Assembly: GCA_914767885.1 (NCBI GenBank)
Contig: CAJZBQ010000048.1
Span: 62,001-126,000 of the forward strand
Direction of reading: 5' to 3'
DNA: 64,000 bases
Source: Blepharisma stoltei
Lineage: Eukaryota; Ciliophora; Heterotrichea; Heterotrichida; Blepharismidae
Positions 1-10,465 of the stretch are shown piece after piece; the stretch's first letter is position 1; every line of letters starts with the position of its first letter. The notes below the pieces were generated by a model. That model saw only the letters and a list, made by a program, of their open reading frames with translations. It was not told where the DNA came from and did not search any database. A program made the position numbers and the translations under genes.

Positions 1-13
1 TTGTTAAAATTTA

Positions 14-2247
14 CTATTTTTTGGCCTTTGCTCCAAGAGATTTGAGCTCGATATAAGCAATAATTCTTGTAACAATAATGTATATTATTTGTGCTAAAAT
101 GCATATCCCGAGTTTATTATAAAATCCTAAGTCATCCAATGGATCACACTCGGGGCCGTCCGGATCGCAGTCAAAGTCCATGCCATTATATTGGTTGACG
201 GCTAAGCCTTCAAAACTCCACTTAAACGGTGAGATATATCGGACCCATTTGAAAGCGCTCGCATTTGAATATAACCCGCCAAATGCCATAAGTGGTGCCG
301 TAAGCATTGGAGAAGCAGCTGAAGCGGTGTTCTCGCTATCACACAATGCACCAATCATATAGCCTAGACCACTTCCTGTGAGAAATGTTAAGAAGATAAT
401 GAGCCAAAACAGGAAAAACTTGTCAGCCTCCATTTGCAAACCGAGAGGAAAATAAAGCATGACCGATGCTATTAAAGTTGCAAGAATTTGAACTGGCAAC
501 TCTGTGAACATCTTTGCAAGGAAATAGTTGAAAGCGCCATACAGTCCTTGGCTGTATTCTTTAAATCCCCCCCTCCGTGAGCGAACAAAAAAATCTTGTT
601 CGCTCAGGGGGTAATTTTTTTTTAAAAAAAAATTATATAGAAATTTTATAGAAAATTTTTTTTTTTCGAAAATTAAAATAATCCTAATTCGCAAAAATTG
701 AAAAGCAATTTTATTTAATTTGTAAAATTTATGTTTTAAAACGCAATTTGTTTTAAATTAAACAGAATTAGCTCATTATACTAATTATCACTTATATATA
801 AAATTTTTTCCATAACAAATTTTGGTATTAAAAAAATGTTTGTTTACTCACGGAGGGTGGGTTTTTGGTCAAAAAATAGGGATTTTTCTAATGGCTTTGT
901 TCGCTCACGGAGAGGGGGAGTAAGATAAACTACTTTTTCACCTGGGAACGTCAGCGAGCAGCTTGAGTTGGCAATCATGACACTATTAATTGAGCAAAAC
1001 GTTAGAACACCGTTAATGTTTTGGACTGCGTCATAGTCATTGCCAAGATCATGGAAAATTAAATCAATCAGCGCACTTGTAACAATGTAAAACATGATGA
1101 TCATGTGACTTTTCCCAGGATTTCTCATGCCATCAATAAAGCTCCTTTTGCATAAAGTTCCAAGCTTTTTAAGTGATTGGGTTTGTTGGACATTGACGAG
1201 GTCCAAGTGAGTGGAATCGTATTCTAAGACTTGGTCTTTATGGTCTTTTACGTTGTTATAGGCTTCTCTAAGATGCTCTAAAGTTTCAAGCTCTTCATCC
1301 GTCATATGATGACGGTCTGTGATATGAAGAATTCTCATATAGAAATCAGGCGGGTTTATATTCGCAGGACTTTTATAGCCAATTTTTGAAAAATATTTGC
1401 GGGAAGCTTTAGCTGAGCCTTGGTAAATGATGAATCCTTCACTTACCAATATAAGCTTCTGAAACTTAAAGAAAATGGATGCACTTGGCTGATGAATAGT
1501 GGAAACAACAGTTTTTCCTTTTTTAGCCTGTTCTAGCAACAAATCGACCAAAACTTCAGCTGTAAAACTGTCTAGACCTGAAGTCGGTTCATCCAGAATA
1601 ATGACCTGAGGCTCAGAAACGAGCTCGGTCGCAATACATACTCTTTTTCTTTCTCCACCAGATATGCCTTTAACAACAGCATTCCCAATCCTATTGTGAG
1701 CGACTTTTCCAAGTCTCAGCTCATCAATGATTTTGTCGACTTTATTTGCAATCTCGTAAGAAGTTCCTGAGCACTTCAATTTGGCTGAAAACATTAATGA
1801 TTCTTTTACTGTAAGAAAAGGTAACAAAACATCTTCTTGGGTGATATAAGCGCTGTACTTCTGGAAATTCATCTTGCTTATGTCGACCCCGTTAGCTTTT
1901 ATCGATCCTGTGACTCTTGAGCTATCTGAGGATTTTATTCGCCCAGCAATAATGTTTAAAAGGGAGGTTTTTCCTGCCCCTGATAAACCCATGATTGCTA
2001 GAAATTCCCCAGGATTGGCACTGCCTGATACCCCTTTAAGGATCATTTGCTCCTTATCCTTGATTTTTACCTGGAACTTCACATCCTCCCAGACGAGTTG
2101 GATTTTAGGAACTGGCGAATCATTGCCGTCAGTTACAGAAAATGCATCTGACTCAGAAGGATAAGGAGAGTTTTCGGCTTGCTTCTCTTTCGAGACTGAA
2201 TTTGAATTGTCGATGATGTTTGGGGATTCTTCTGGAGATAGTGACAT
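14..2247 (-). CDS. ABCG-family half-transporter 1 (interrupted by one IES)
   Basis: ATP-driven membrane transporter of the ABCG (White/BCRP) type: one cytosolic ATPase domain followed by one membrane domain, expected to work as a dimer. Substrate unknown. Visible motifs: Walker A GLSGAGKTS (about residues 87-95), signature ISGGE (195-199), Walker B VIILDEP (215-221), then a multi-span C-terminal half. The start is the ATG at 2247 and the stop is TAG at 14-16. The frame is broken at 562-923 by a MITE. Removing 359 nt leaves 625 codons (624 aa plus stop), the usual ABCG half-size, and joins VVYL to KEYSQGLYG exactly as in the two paralogues at 10.4 and 14.3 kb. Family call is firm; substrate is unknown. 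Confidence 0.92.
562..923. mobile_element. MITE-type IES in ABCG gene 1 (family 1)
   Basis: Insert of 359 nt plus pointer, flanked by TAA on both sides. The ends are inverted repeats of the CCCCCTCCGTGAGCGAACAA type, each followed by a second inner inverted copy. The interior is nearly pure A/T. Removal to one TAA restores the ABCG frame. The same element family recurs at 17.1, 30.5, 41.5, 48.7, 52.1, 52.9, 59.2 and 60.9 kb. Confidence 0.9.
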
Positions 2248-2753
2248 CTTATAAATTACTGATGTTTTGATGAAAATATGTTGGAGAAAACTTTAATTAA
2301 GCCTAAAAGAGAATTAACTATATATGAAAAAATTACTGGGAAGAAATTATTTGAAATTTTTATAATTAGATAATAAATTGATAGTTCATTTCTGTAGTTT
2401 ATAAAATAGAAGAAAGTGCTGGATAAAAAAAAATATTCCAACATTTTTATGAGGAACTATTTAGTAAGGAAACTATTTTAATTATATATTTAATTTTAAG
2501 TTTAATAATTTAAAATAATTTAGCTGATAATTTAATTATTAATAGAAATAATTCACTAATTAAATTTTTTCTTAAATATAAAATTATAGTATCTCCACCT
2601 TTTCTGGATCTCTTCGCCCTGATGTCTCCCAAGATATTTAGAGGTTGGTTTTAACCAACTTTTTGGTGAATTTAGCCCTTTAATTTAAAATTCACCAAAA
2701 GTGCAGATTTATGAATTGAAAGGTTGGGGCTTCATCAAGAAAATTTGTAAAAT

Positions 2754-3226
2754 AACCCCCCGATAGTCTCGTGAGAAACTGGGAAGAAGGGAGCCAAAAA
2801 TGTGTAGACGCTATATTAGCGTTTAAGCAGGTATCTTAATAGCCAAAGCTTCTGCAAAATTCTTGTTTTAGTAGCAAATAGCACTATAACTAAAACAATT
2901 AAAAATCTCTTTCCAAATTTCAACGCTTGCCATAAGCTGAATTGAGTCAATGCTTTTAGTTTATTAAAGCTGGCCACTTTTTCAGGTGTATAGCCCATCC
3001 ACACTAGCGAGTGCTGTCTTCCCAATGTTTTTCCAAGACGACCCGGGGCTGGTTTCACCAGCAAATCTTGGTTAAAAACTATAAATGGCAAGTTTGAAAC
3101 ATCTGATGGATTCGCAATTTAAAGAATTTGGTTTCACCAATATTTGTAGGTAAATCAACACCCCCGGTCATCTCGTGAGACATCGGGAAGATAGCGACGC
3201 ATAGTGTGGATACACTATATAAGGGG
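2754..3226. repeat. Diverged direct repeat, non-genic stretch 2248-3647
   Basis: The 1.4 kb between two genes holds no gene I recognise. Two diverged copies of a roughly 68-bp motif, with the shared core CTCGTGAGA and a GGGAAGA block, lie about 405 bp apart (2754-2822 and 3159-3226), and similar sequence precedes each. Between them is a GC-richer patch (2980-3080) containing GGTGAAACCAGCC on the minus strand, which loosely resembles the start of the retroposon-like insert at 10.88 kb. Minus-strand open frames of about 90 codons exist here but show no family resemblance. Confidence 0.45.
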
Positions 3227-3647
3227 TTGAGCTGAATAAAGGTAGCTTTTTCGTCCTTCCTTTTTACCGTCAAAAATGATGGAGGGTTTTTCCTGTTTTT
3301 TTTTCGCAGGAAAAAACTGGGGTTGTTTAATTTTTTTTTGGCTAAAATTTCGTCACACACATTTAATGAGTTAGAGATCTACCAGCCAATCAATCCAAAT
3401 ATATTTATTAGAAATATCTAAAGATTGAATCATTAGTTGTTTAGAGCTTTCTAATTATAGCTGATATATGAATTTTTTAATTTCTATTAGGATAAAAAAA
3501 AATTTGACAGTTAAAAAAAAATTGGTTAAGATACAATGTAATTTCTTTCTTCATTTGGCTTACATTTTTAGGATTAGACTTAAGATTGGAACAAGTTTTT
3601 ATATATTAGATCTTTAAAACTAATTCTCCAGCTAAAATAATTAGATC

Positions 3648-5758
3648 CTAAATCTTTTCAATTTTTATTTTCTGTAAAAATCGAGGAAAAAAGCACGGGT
3701 AGATTTTGCTTTTTGAAAAACAACTTTTCCTAAAAAATAAGGAAAAAACCCTAGGTCATTTTTGACTGTAAAAACAGGCAGCAGGAAACCCTGCCTTTTT
3801 TTCCCTGATGACCCCTATATAAGGTGGATACCTCAATGAAACTGGATACCCATTGAAATTTCCTTTAATCAGCACGCTCTTTTGGTGGCTCATGGCTTCA
3901 AAGCCATACTTGCTAAAAATCATAGACATTCCAGATTGCCCAACACCACCAAATGGGAGATCGACACATGAGTAATTAAAAGCGCTTTCATTGCAGCTGA
4001 AATGCCCTGAAGACGTATTTTGCTTCACTTTTTCCATTGTTTTTGTATTGTTCCCATAGTAATATAAAGCTAATGGTTTTTCTCTTGCGTTTATATAAGA
4101 AATGCACTCATCTATATTGGTATAGGTGAAAACTGTTAAAATTGGTCCAAAAACTTCCTGCCTGCATAGCTCTGACTCTGGGGACGGGTTCAGTATGACA
4201 GTAGGAGAAATATATTTTGACTCAATATCTGGCCAAGTATAAATACAATCCCCCTACCCTCTCAATACCAAACTACTTAGTCTTGATAATGATAAATATA
4301 AGGGATTTTGCAACATTTTCACTTATAAACTAATAAAACATGATTTATAGAATGTTTACAAATATATTTAATAGATTTATTTCATATCTCTAGTAAAAAT
4401 TTTAGACTAATAAATAAGAGAGTTATAAGAGAAATACGCTGGATATCACTTAATTATCACAGTTTAATCATGAATTCTTGAATTCTGCTTTAAAATGGAT
4501 AGACACAAATAAATCAATTCAAGCATAATTATGCACCATAGGCACATATAATATCTAGCATCGATTTGTAAATTAATGCTTTTAACAAATTTAATATGCA
4601 TAAATAACTAATTTTGCATATAAAACATATTATATCTCATTAAAAATATGAGATAAATTTGTAACATATAAAAATTTTGCATATAGTAAAGTATTAAATA
4701 TATGTGTTTAATAGCGTGAAGGCGAAAAAGCTGCAAAATCTCTTTATATTTATCATTATCAAGACTAGGAAGTATTTATGGGGGCTGAGTTTATGCTTAA
4801 CCAAAATATCAGCGTCTCCACCCACAATTAATTCTCCTTCATGCCTTTCTAAAAGCTTAAGAATTCTCCAAGTGTGTGCTTCATTGATAATTCTTCCATA
4901 ATCAGGGCTGTTTTTGGGATTTTCTCCATAAAACTGCTTGATGTAAAGCTGAAGTTTTTGCAAAAAATCATTGAGCATGCTATGATGGACAAAAACATAC
5001 TCAGGAGACAAGCACAATTGACCTACATTCAAAAATCTTGTCTGTACAATTCTCATCGCAGCCAAATCCAAGTTAACCATCTCGTCCACAATAACAGGAT
5101 TTTTCCCACCCAGCTCCAAAATAGTCGGTGTCAAATGTTCCGATGCTGCTTTTGCTACCAGTTTCCCTTTTTCAGGAGACCCAGTAAACGCAATCACATC
5201 CCACCTCTGTTTCAGCAATAATTCTGCTATTTTTGGGCCTCCCTCTATACAACTAACAGTCTCTGGGTCTAGCTGTGAAACTATAGTCTTTATGGCATGC
5301 GAAGTGCTTGGAGAAATTTCTGAGGGTTTTACGCACACACAATTCCCAGCTGCAATTGCACAAATAACTGGGTTCAATGTGGTAGAAAACGGGAAATTCC
5401 AAGACCCCATTACCAAAGCAACACCATATGGCTCATGAATTACTTGAGCTTTGGCTGGGGCCATAGCAAGAGGGATGTCATGGTCTTCAGGGCTCATGAA
5501 AGATTTTAAGTTCTTTATTTGGTAGTCTATATTAGCTGTCAAAGAGTCGATTTCGCATACCCTTGTCAGGAATTCGCACCGTCCTAGATCCTGTTTTAAG
5601 CTTTCAATAATTTGATTTTCGTTCTCTGTTACTGCTTCTCTAAACTTTTTCAGAAGCGCTACTCTATATGCGTATTCCCTTGTTTTTCTTGACTCAAAGC
5701 TAGTTCTTAAAGAAGTTAATACGTCTTCAATAAGAATTGAAGGGTCAATTGGTTCCAT
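3648..5758 (-). CDS. Class-3-like (ALDH3) aldehyde dehydrogenase, interrupted by one IES
   Basis: NAD(P)-dependent oxidation of fatty or aromatic aldehydes to acids. Visible: GSWNFPF (about residue 118), nucleotide-binding GSPEKG (193-198), general base Glu in LELGGK (about 215), catalytic Cys in GQLCLSPEYV (about 249) and, after the IES, EVFGPI and the C-terminal SLRYPPY typical of ALDH3. The start is the ATG at 5758. An IES at 4244-4793 splits the gene; removing 548 nt at TA gives VKHIYTWPDIESKYISPT in frame. With TGA as Trp the frame passes 3756-3758 and stops at TAG 3648, about 520 aa. The last 37 codons are low-complexity and overlap a palindromic stretch, so the true C-terminus is uncertain. 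Upstream it is divergent from the tepsin-like gene, with a 108-bp spacer. Confidence 0.9.
4244..4793. mobile_element. IES with long terminal inverted repeats (family 3) in ALDH
   Basis: A 548-nt TA-bounded insert. The ends are inverted repeats of about 45 bp sharing the 19-base core TAGTCTTGATAATGATAAA in opposite orientation (left about 4281, right about 4748). The sequence differs from the common CTCCCCC family. Excision at TA restores the ALDH frame (1455 nt from 5758 to 3756). Confidence 0.85.
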
Positions 5759-5866
5759 ATTTTATACCTATAACAAATTTCTTAATTCTATTGTGATCTC
5801 AGATCTAATCAGATAACTGTTGATGATAAAGCTAAGCTGAAAGAAATTCATATTTAATAATTAAAT

Positions 5867-6526
5867 ATGAGCTGGAATAACCCTCCTCCAGGTGTAAATC
5901 CTCAATATTCCTCATTTTACTACAATTCTCAGTCATTTGCTCCGCCATCACAGCCACAGGTTCCTCAGCCCACTGACCATAAGCGAGGTGTGCCAGGCGG
6001 AGGATGGGATGATGGAACTGAAGAGCTCCATATCAGAAGATCGAGAAATCCTGCACCGATTCCTAATCAAACTGAACGACCTCCTGTAGTCCAAGAAACT
6101 GTTATTCAACATATAGAAAAGCCAGTCCATCAAAATACTACCATTGCTGTCAGCTTACAGCCAGGTCCTTATGAACGAAAACTGGTTGACGACATCACGA
6201 TCCCGGGCGGAGCAAGACCTCGGCCTTCTGATAAAGATTTACATGATTTCAGTCAAAAATGCATGTTTTTGTCACATGAAATGATAGGGAATTTACTTTT
6301 ACAAACTTTACAACACCCTCAAAGATCGCTTAAAGCTTTATATGTGCTTGATACATTGGCTAGTGATTACCCAACTTATAAAGATTTCGTAGTGCAAAAC
6401 CTCTCTGCGATACAGGCTGCGAATTATTCTCAAGCTCATCAAAAAGCTCTTCAATCGTTATTAAGCAAACTTAATTCTTCTATAAATACAACGGCTCCAT
6501 CGTTTAGTAACATTATTGAATTTTAA
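5867..6526 (+). CDS. Tepsin/MTV1-like VHS-domain protein
   Basis: 219 aa. The N-terminal 120 residues are Pro/Gln-rich and look disordered. Residues about 118-200 (GGARPRPSDKDLHDF, then a segment with SLKALYVLD) resemble the second VHS-like domain of tepsin (AP-4 accessory protein) and plant MTV1, where GGVR.xPT precedes a helical LKALCVLE segment. If right, it is a clathrin/AP-associated trafficking adaptor. The start is the first ATG after the divergent ALDH promoter region and the stop is TAA. It converges tail-to-tail with the next gene, 34 bp away. Family assignment rests on a short motif and is moderate. Confidence 0.6.
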   Translation: MSWNNPPPGVNPQYSSFYYNSQSFAPPSQPQVPQPTDHKRGVPGGGWDDGTEELHIRRSRNPAPIPNQTERPPVVQETVIQHIEKPVHQNTTIAVSLQPGPYERKLVDDITIPGGARPRPSDKDLHDFSQKCMFLSHEMIGNLLLQTLQHPQRSLKALYVLDTLASDYPTYKDFVVQNLSAIQAANYSQAHQKALQSLLSKLNSSINTTAPSFSNIIEF

Positions 6527-6560
6527 TTGAAAATATTATTTAAATTATTGACTAATTATT

Positions 6561-7400
6561 TTAAAAGACCGTACACAGGTTGCAGCCACAGCTTCGTCCT
6601 TGGCCTTCCATCTGTAGCGTATTGGTTTTTGATTCTTCATTGCTTTCACTGCTTGTTTTATAAATTCCGCTTGTTTTGTTGTTTTCAACAACTTTTTTGT
6701 TATCTTCATTTGGCAGCTCATAGTCTGAGTCTTCTATTTCGTCGCTGACTTCTTCGTCTACGAAATTGAATTTTATATCTACTATGTTCAGCTGGTCTTT
6801 AATTTGTTGTATTGTGAGTCCTCCTTCTTTGGGAGATTCAATAGGTGTAGTGGAGTCAATCCTTATAGGATTTTTTAAATCACTCGGATCTTCCTCTTCA
6901 GTGACCATAATGTCGAAAGGGTTTGAATCTTGGCCGATTGATTCTTTGTATTCAATGAGTGAACTTCTGAAATTGATGTCATTGGAAGGGTGGAGACTGG
7001 AAGCTTCGCTTAATGTCAAGGACGCTGTTGAAAATTTCGGAAGACGATCAGCAAGTGAGTTGTTAAAGCCACTGACTGTGTCGCTGATATGGTATGTCAA
7101 ATTGCTGGGATCTTCAGAAAATGAATACTCCAATGAGCCAGTTTTCATACCGCTTGGCTCTGATATTTTATCGTCGAGGACATTGAGGTAAGTTTCAGCC
7201 TTTGGGGATTTTTGAGGGGATAATTCATTATGTGGTTCAGTTGGCAGGGAATCGACTTCTTTTCGCTCAGATTCTTCTGAAATGAGCTCAACGTTAAGTT
7301 CAAGTCTGGCTGCATTCAGTCGAGCATTGTGGAAATATTTGATAGGCTTAGGGTCACGGTTAGAGACAGGATTCTGCTCGTAGACTTGAATTTCACTCAT
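6561..7400 (-). CDS. Acidic Ser-rich protein with C-terminal CAAX-like box
   Basis: 279 aa; no family recognised. Rich in Ser, Glu, Asp and Pro with SP dipeptides (SPQKSPK, ESPKEGG), probably disordered and phosphorylated. It ends CGCNLCTVF before TAA. The final CTVF fits a prenylation CAAX box, and two upstream cysteines could be palmitoylated, so membrane anchoring is plausible (inference). ATG at 7400 is the only sensible start. It converges with the tepsin-like gene. Confidence 0.75.
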   Translation of the reverse strand: MSEIQVYEQNPVSNRDPKPIKYFHNARLNAARLELNVELISEESERKEVDSLPTEPHNELSPQKSPKAETYLNVLDDKISEPSGMKTGSLEYSFSEDPSNLTYHISDTVSGFNNSLADRLPKFSTASLTLSEASSLHPSNDINFRSSLIEYKESIGQDSNPFDIMVTEEEDPSDLKNPIRIDSTTPIESPKEGGLTIQQIKDQLNIVDIKFNFVDEEVSDEIEDSDYELPNEDNKKVVENNKTSGIYKTSSESNEESKTNTLQMEGQGRSCGCNLCTVF

Positions 7401-7685
7401 TAACTTGGCTTATTACAATTAGAATGATTTTATATTAATATTAAATCAATAATTTTGGATAGAGAGACAGGATTTAAGGAGAGCTATTTAATAAATTCAC
7501 AGAAAAAGCTAGTTGCTTCGAGTGAAAAAATTAATCCTGAAGGTGATATAATATATCTAGCATTGCACTAGGCGAGCTTCCAATATATTATTTAATTATT
7601 AAACATAAATATGAAATTTACCTTCAATTAATCGATTGCAAAGTCTCTTTCAAAACTACACAATTCATCATTTTATTTTAAAAAA

Positions 7686-8093
7686 TTAATTTTCTTGCCC
7701 ACTTTCATCTTCTATTTCAATGGTCATTTTTTCGGCTTCCTCTTGTTTTCCTGCACTGTTTTTAACTTCATCAGTTAAAATTTCATTAATAACTTCTTCA
7801 ATTTCTGAAGAAACTGATTTTGTCATCACACATTCTTTCAGAATATTAAGAAGCTTTATTTTGTTGACTGTATATTTATAAGAATCATGGTTCGTTAGTT
7901 TAGTTTTTCTATAATAGTCCACAAGTGCTTTAAAGACTCGGGTGTTTTTGTGGCCGATTGCAATTTTAAAAAGCTCGCCATTTCGGTAGCCAACGTCAAA
8001 AGTTTTCTTGGCTTCAAGAAGTCGAATGGCTCAGTTTGTATTGTTTTTCCAGATGCATAAGGCTAAAAAGGTTTCGTCATAGCTCACTTCCAT
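7686..8093 (-). CDS. Small ankyrin-like protein
   Basis: 135 aa when TGA is read as Trp. Start ATG 8093-8091, stop TAA 7686. The N-terminal half (AIRLLEAKKTFDVGYRNG ... LFKIAIGHKNTRVFKALVDYY) looks like one or two degenerate ankyrin-type helical pairs. The C-terminal half is acidic (EEVINEILTDE, MTIEIEDESGQEN). One in-frame TGA at the junction TNWAIRL makes the gene look shorter under the standard code. No precise function can be assigned. Confidence 0.65.
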
Positions 8094-8393
8094 TATAAAA
8101 TTCTATTTCTAAAAAAATTGAAAGAAAAATTTAAGCGTGTAGCCCCCGATAAAATAAATTTTAATTGTAAAGGTTTATTTTCATAGAAAACATAGTAAAA
8201 TAAAGTAATTTCGAGAGTTTTGAATTTTTATTTTTGCTATTTACTGAGTTTTTAGTCATACTTTTGATTAATTGGTTGACTTTAGCTTTTAATGCCTGCT
8301 TAGCTTACATTCTAATACTGCATTTACGCAATTCCAATTGCTAATCTGAAAATAAGCTAACTTTCCCTTCTTTGTGATCGATCAAAATAAATT

Positions 8394-8466
8394 TTGTTTG
8401 CTAGCGGAGGGTGGGTTTTTCCATAGAAATTTTAAAATGATTTTATTCTCTCATGAGGGGGGTGAA
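8394..8466. repeat. Decayed MITE end, intergenic 8094-8770
   Basis: The sequence GCGGAGGGTGGGTTTTTCC followed by TCTCATGAGGGGGG matches the right terminus of the family-1 MITE. A possible left end lies near 8142 (AGCCCCCGATAAAATAA). The rest of the 8094-8770 spacer is A/T-rich with no gene visible. Confidence 0.5.
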
Positions 8467-8770
8467 AATTAAATCTCAAATATTAAATTTTTTTTTATCA
8501 AATATTTCCAAATATTTAAGTCAAGTAGCGACTTCAACATGAACATTTTAGCACACGTTTTGAATTTTCCACATATTTAATATCAATGCACTCAGCAACT
8601 ATCAAACTTTAAACTTCTGCTGTAAAATAAAAACTACTTATATAATCCCTAGGATGGGCGAGCGTCTGTTTCTCAAAAGAGATCATGGTGGTAAAGTCCT
8701 TGAACAATTATAGAGCAAATAATAGGACAGATGAAAAAATCAAAGGACTGATGATCGAAACATCGAATTA

Positions 8771-9614
8771 GATGCTTTTGCAGGAAAAGACTACTCCCCT
8801 GTGGCCTGAGTCCCCCAGTTTATAAAGAGAAGAATGCCCATGGGTCTTCAGACCTAAAAGGAAGTTGTTGAGCACCTCCATTTCTAGCCTAGGAGAGTAT
8901 CCAAAACCTACCAGGATACACATCTCTTGAGCCTGTACTTGATTCTTAACTAGGAGTCCGTTCCAATCCGCCATGACCATAAGTCCTGGACTGTTGCGCC
9001 AAGAGAGCATAATTAAAATATGGCGTCTTCGTCTGGGCATGGCCTCCCGGCCATGCAGCCTCGACTCATATTTTAATTATATCCGGCAAGGTTTTACCAT
9101 TTCAGAGATGGACAGCAATGCTAGGTAAGCAATTCTGGTAGCTTTCAGAGCCTAGCCCAAGTCTATTCTCAGGGGTGGATTTTTCCTCGTGGGGAAGGAG
9201 GGTGCAAGGTTGGAAAGGGGAAGCCCAGCAAAGTCCTCTGGACCATTCGGGCAACTCCCTAGCGTGAAACTGGGCGTTACGTCCCAGGCTTTGCATTTTT
9301 CCTTTTTGCCGATAGCCGACCAGAAAAATCCATTTTTTGGGTTTTTCGGAAAAGCAACCCATGTAACAAGCAAGTAGCTCATCCATGAGCCGTCGAAGAC
9401 GTGGACATTTGCCCTGGAAGCACCCTGGTGATCGAAGCGAGTTTGTCTCCAGCAGACTGGTGGGCCCGATGCGACGAAAGGCGAGTGATAAACCTGGAGT
9501 TGTAACCCCGTAGTGGACGTTAAGCGATATAAATTCTAATGTAATGTAATGTTGCGCCAAGAGAGCAGGTTGGCACATGTCGCAATTTTAATGTATATGA
9601 TGCTTTTGCAGGAA
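8771..9614. mobile_element. Outer retroposon-like element (family R2), split by a second element
   Basis: Flanked by a 16-bp direct repeat GATGCTTTTGCAGGAA (8771-8786 and 9599-9614), as expected of a target-site duplication. The unsplit element is about 254 bp and much richer in G+C than its surroundings. Read on the minus strand it begins ACATTAAAAT...TGTGCCAACCTGC and is similar to the insert at 43.16 kb. It is interrupted at 9010 by the element at 8992-9567, so it is the older of the two. Confidence 0.75.
8992..9567 (+). mobile_element. Inner retroposon-like element, copy 1 (family R1)
   Basis: About 540 bp, GC-rich, bounded by an 18-bp direct repeat TGTTGCGCCAAGAGAGCA (8992-9009 and 9550-9567). 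One end carries a hairpin: a 14-bp stem ATAATTAAAATATG / CATATTTTAATTAT enclosing the palindrome ATGGCCTCCCGGCCAT. The other end finishes in a simple TAATGTAATGTAA tail. A second copy in the opposite orientation lies at 29.1 kb with a different target duplication. Long variable target duplications plus a simple tail are the signature of target-primed reverse transcription (LINE/SINE-like), not of a cut-and-paste MITE. The minus-strand open frame inside is discussed under rejected items. Confidence 0.8.
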
Positions 9615-10465
9615 TTTTTTTATGGGATTTTGTGGACTTGCTAGGCAAGAATACTTGAAATTTATATTGATGCTTCAAGAGCTGACGGATAAAAAAGTCA
9701 AGGAAGCATCAAAAAGTTTGTGAAGGAAATTCCAGCTAGCGAGCAAGTAATTTCAGTCTATAGTAACAAAGTTTTAAGGGCCAAGACCCAGATTTGTAGC
9801 CAAATGGAATTCGCCAATATAAAGTGGTGCCAAGAATATTACCCTTATCTATCAGATGCACATGAGATGGCCCTTTTTTCTACTTCTGGATGACTGAATT
9901 TGATTTTTTTCTTAAAATTTATGGAAACTTTAGAGTAATCTGCCACGAGCTCTCGTACCGCCAATTGAAAAACCCAATAATCTAATATTGGCGAATATCG
10001 CAGAATTTGATATAAAAAGAACTCTGTCTTAATAACTAATTAAATAGAGTAGTGTTTAGCATAGTCGATACTACAATATTTTAATTTTTATGCTTATGAA
10101 TTTCCTCACGATGATATTCTCTCTGCTTGAGCACATCTGAAACTATAAATATTTGAAGACTCTCCATATTGCTACTGATAAAATTTACCATTTTATAAAT
10201 AATTTTTGGGAACGATATTGTAACTGCTCATAACGCCAGCATTAATAGAATCTCTGATTAATTTTTAACTATAGCAATTGTTTTAGAGCATATTAAGACA
10301 TACATTCTGATCTAAAGTCTCTGTTTTATTATTTCTCTTATTATCCTTTGCCCTCATTCACAGTTATCTTCTTTATATATTATTTTGTTGACTGACTTTC
10401 TAATTCATTTATATAAGTTATGCACAATTTTATACCGATAAATTCAATAGATAAATCTTAGAAAA
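9615..10465. other. Intergenic region, no gene seen
   Basis: 850 bp of A/T-rich sequence between the nested elements and ABCG gene 2. No open frame, RNA gene or repeat could be supported. It presumably contains the upstream control sequences of ABCG gene 2. Confidence 0.4.

Noticed and set aside
2816-3360. Two ~90-codon minus-strand open frames
   Set aside because: They overlap the diverged direct repeats, have no recognisable domain and no family-like start; kept only as part of a repeat region.
9102-9578. A 158-codon minus-strand open frame inside retroposon R1, partly shared by the copy at 29.25 kb
   Set aside because: The shared frame follows from the high DNA similarity of the two copies; there is no domain, the composition follows the hairpin-rich DNA, and the two copies differ in where the frame opens.
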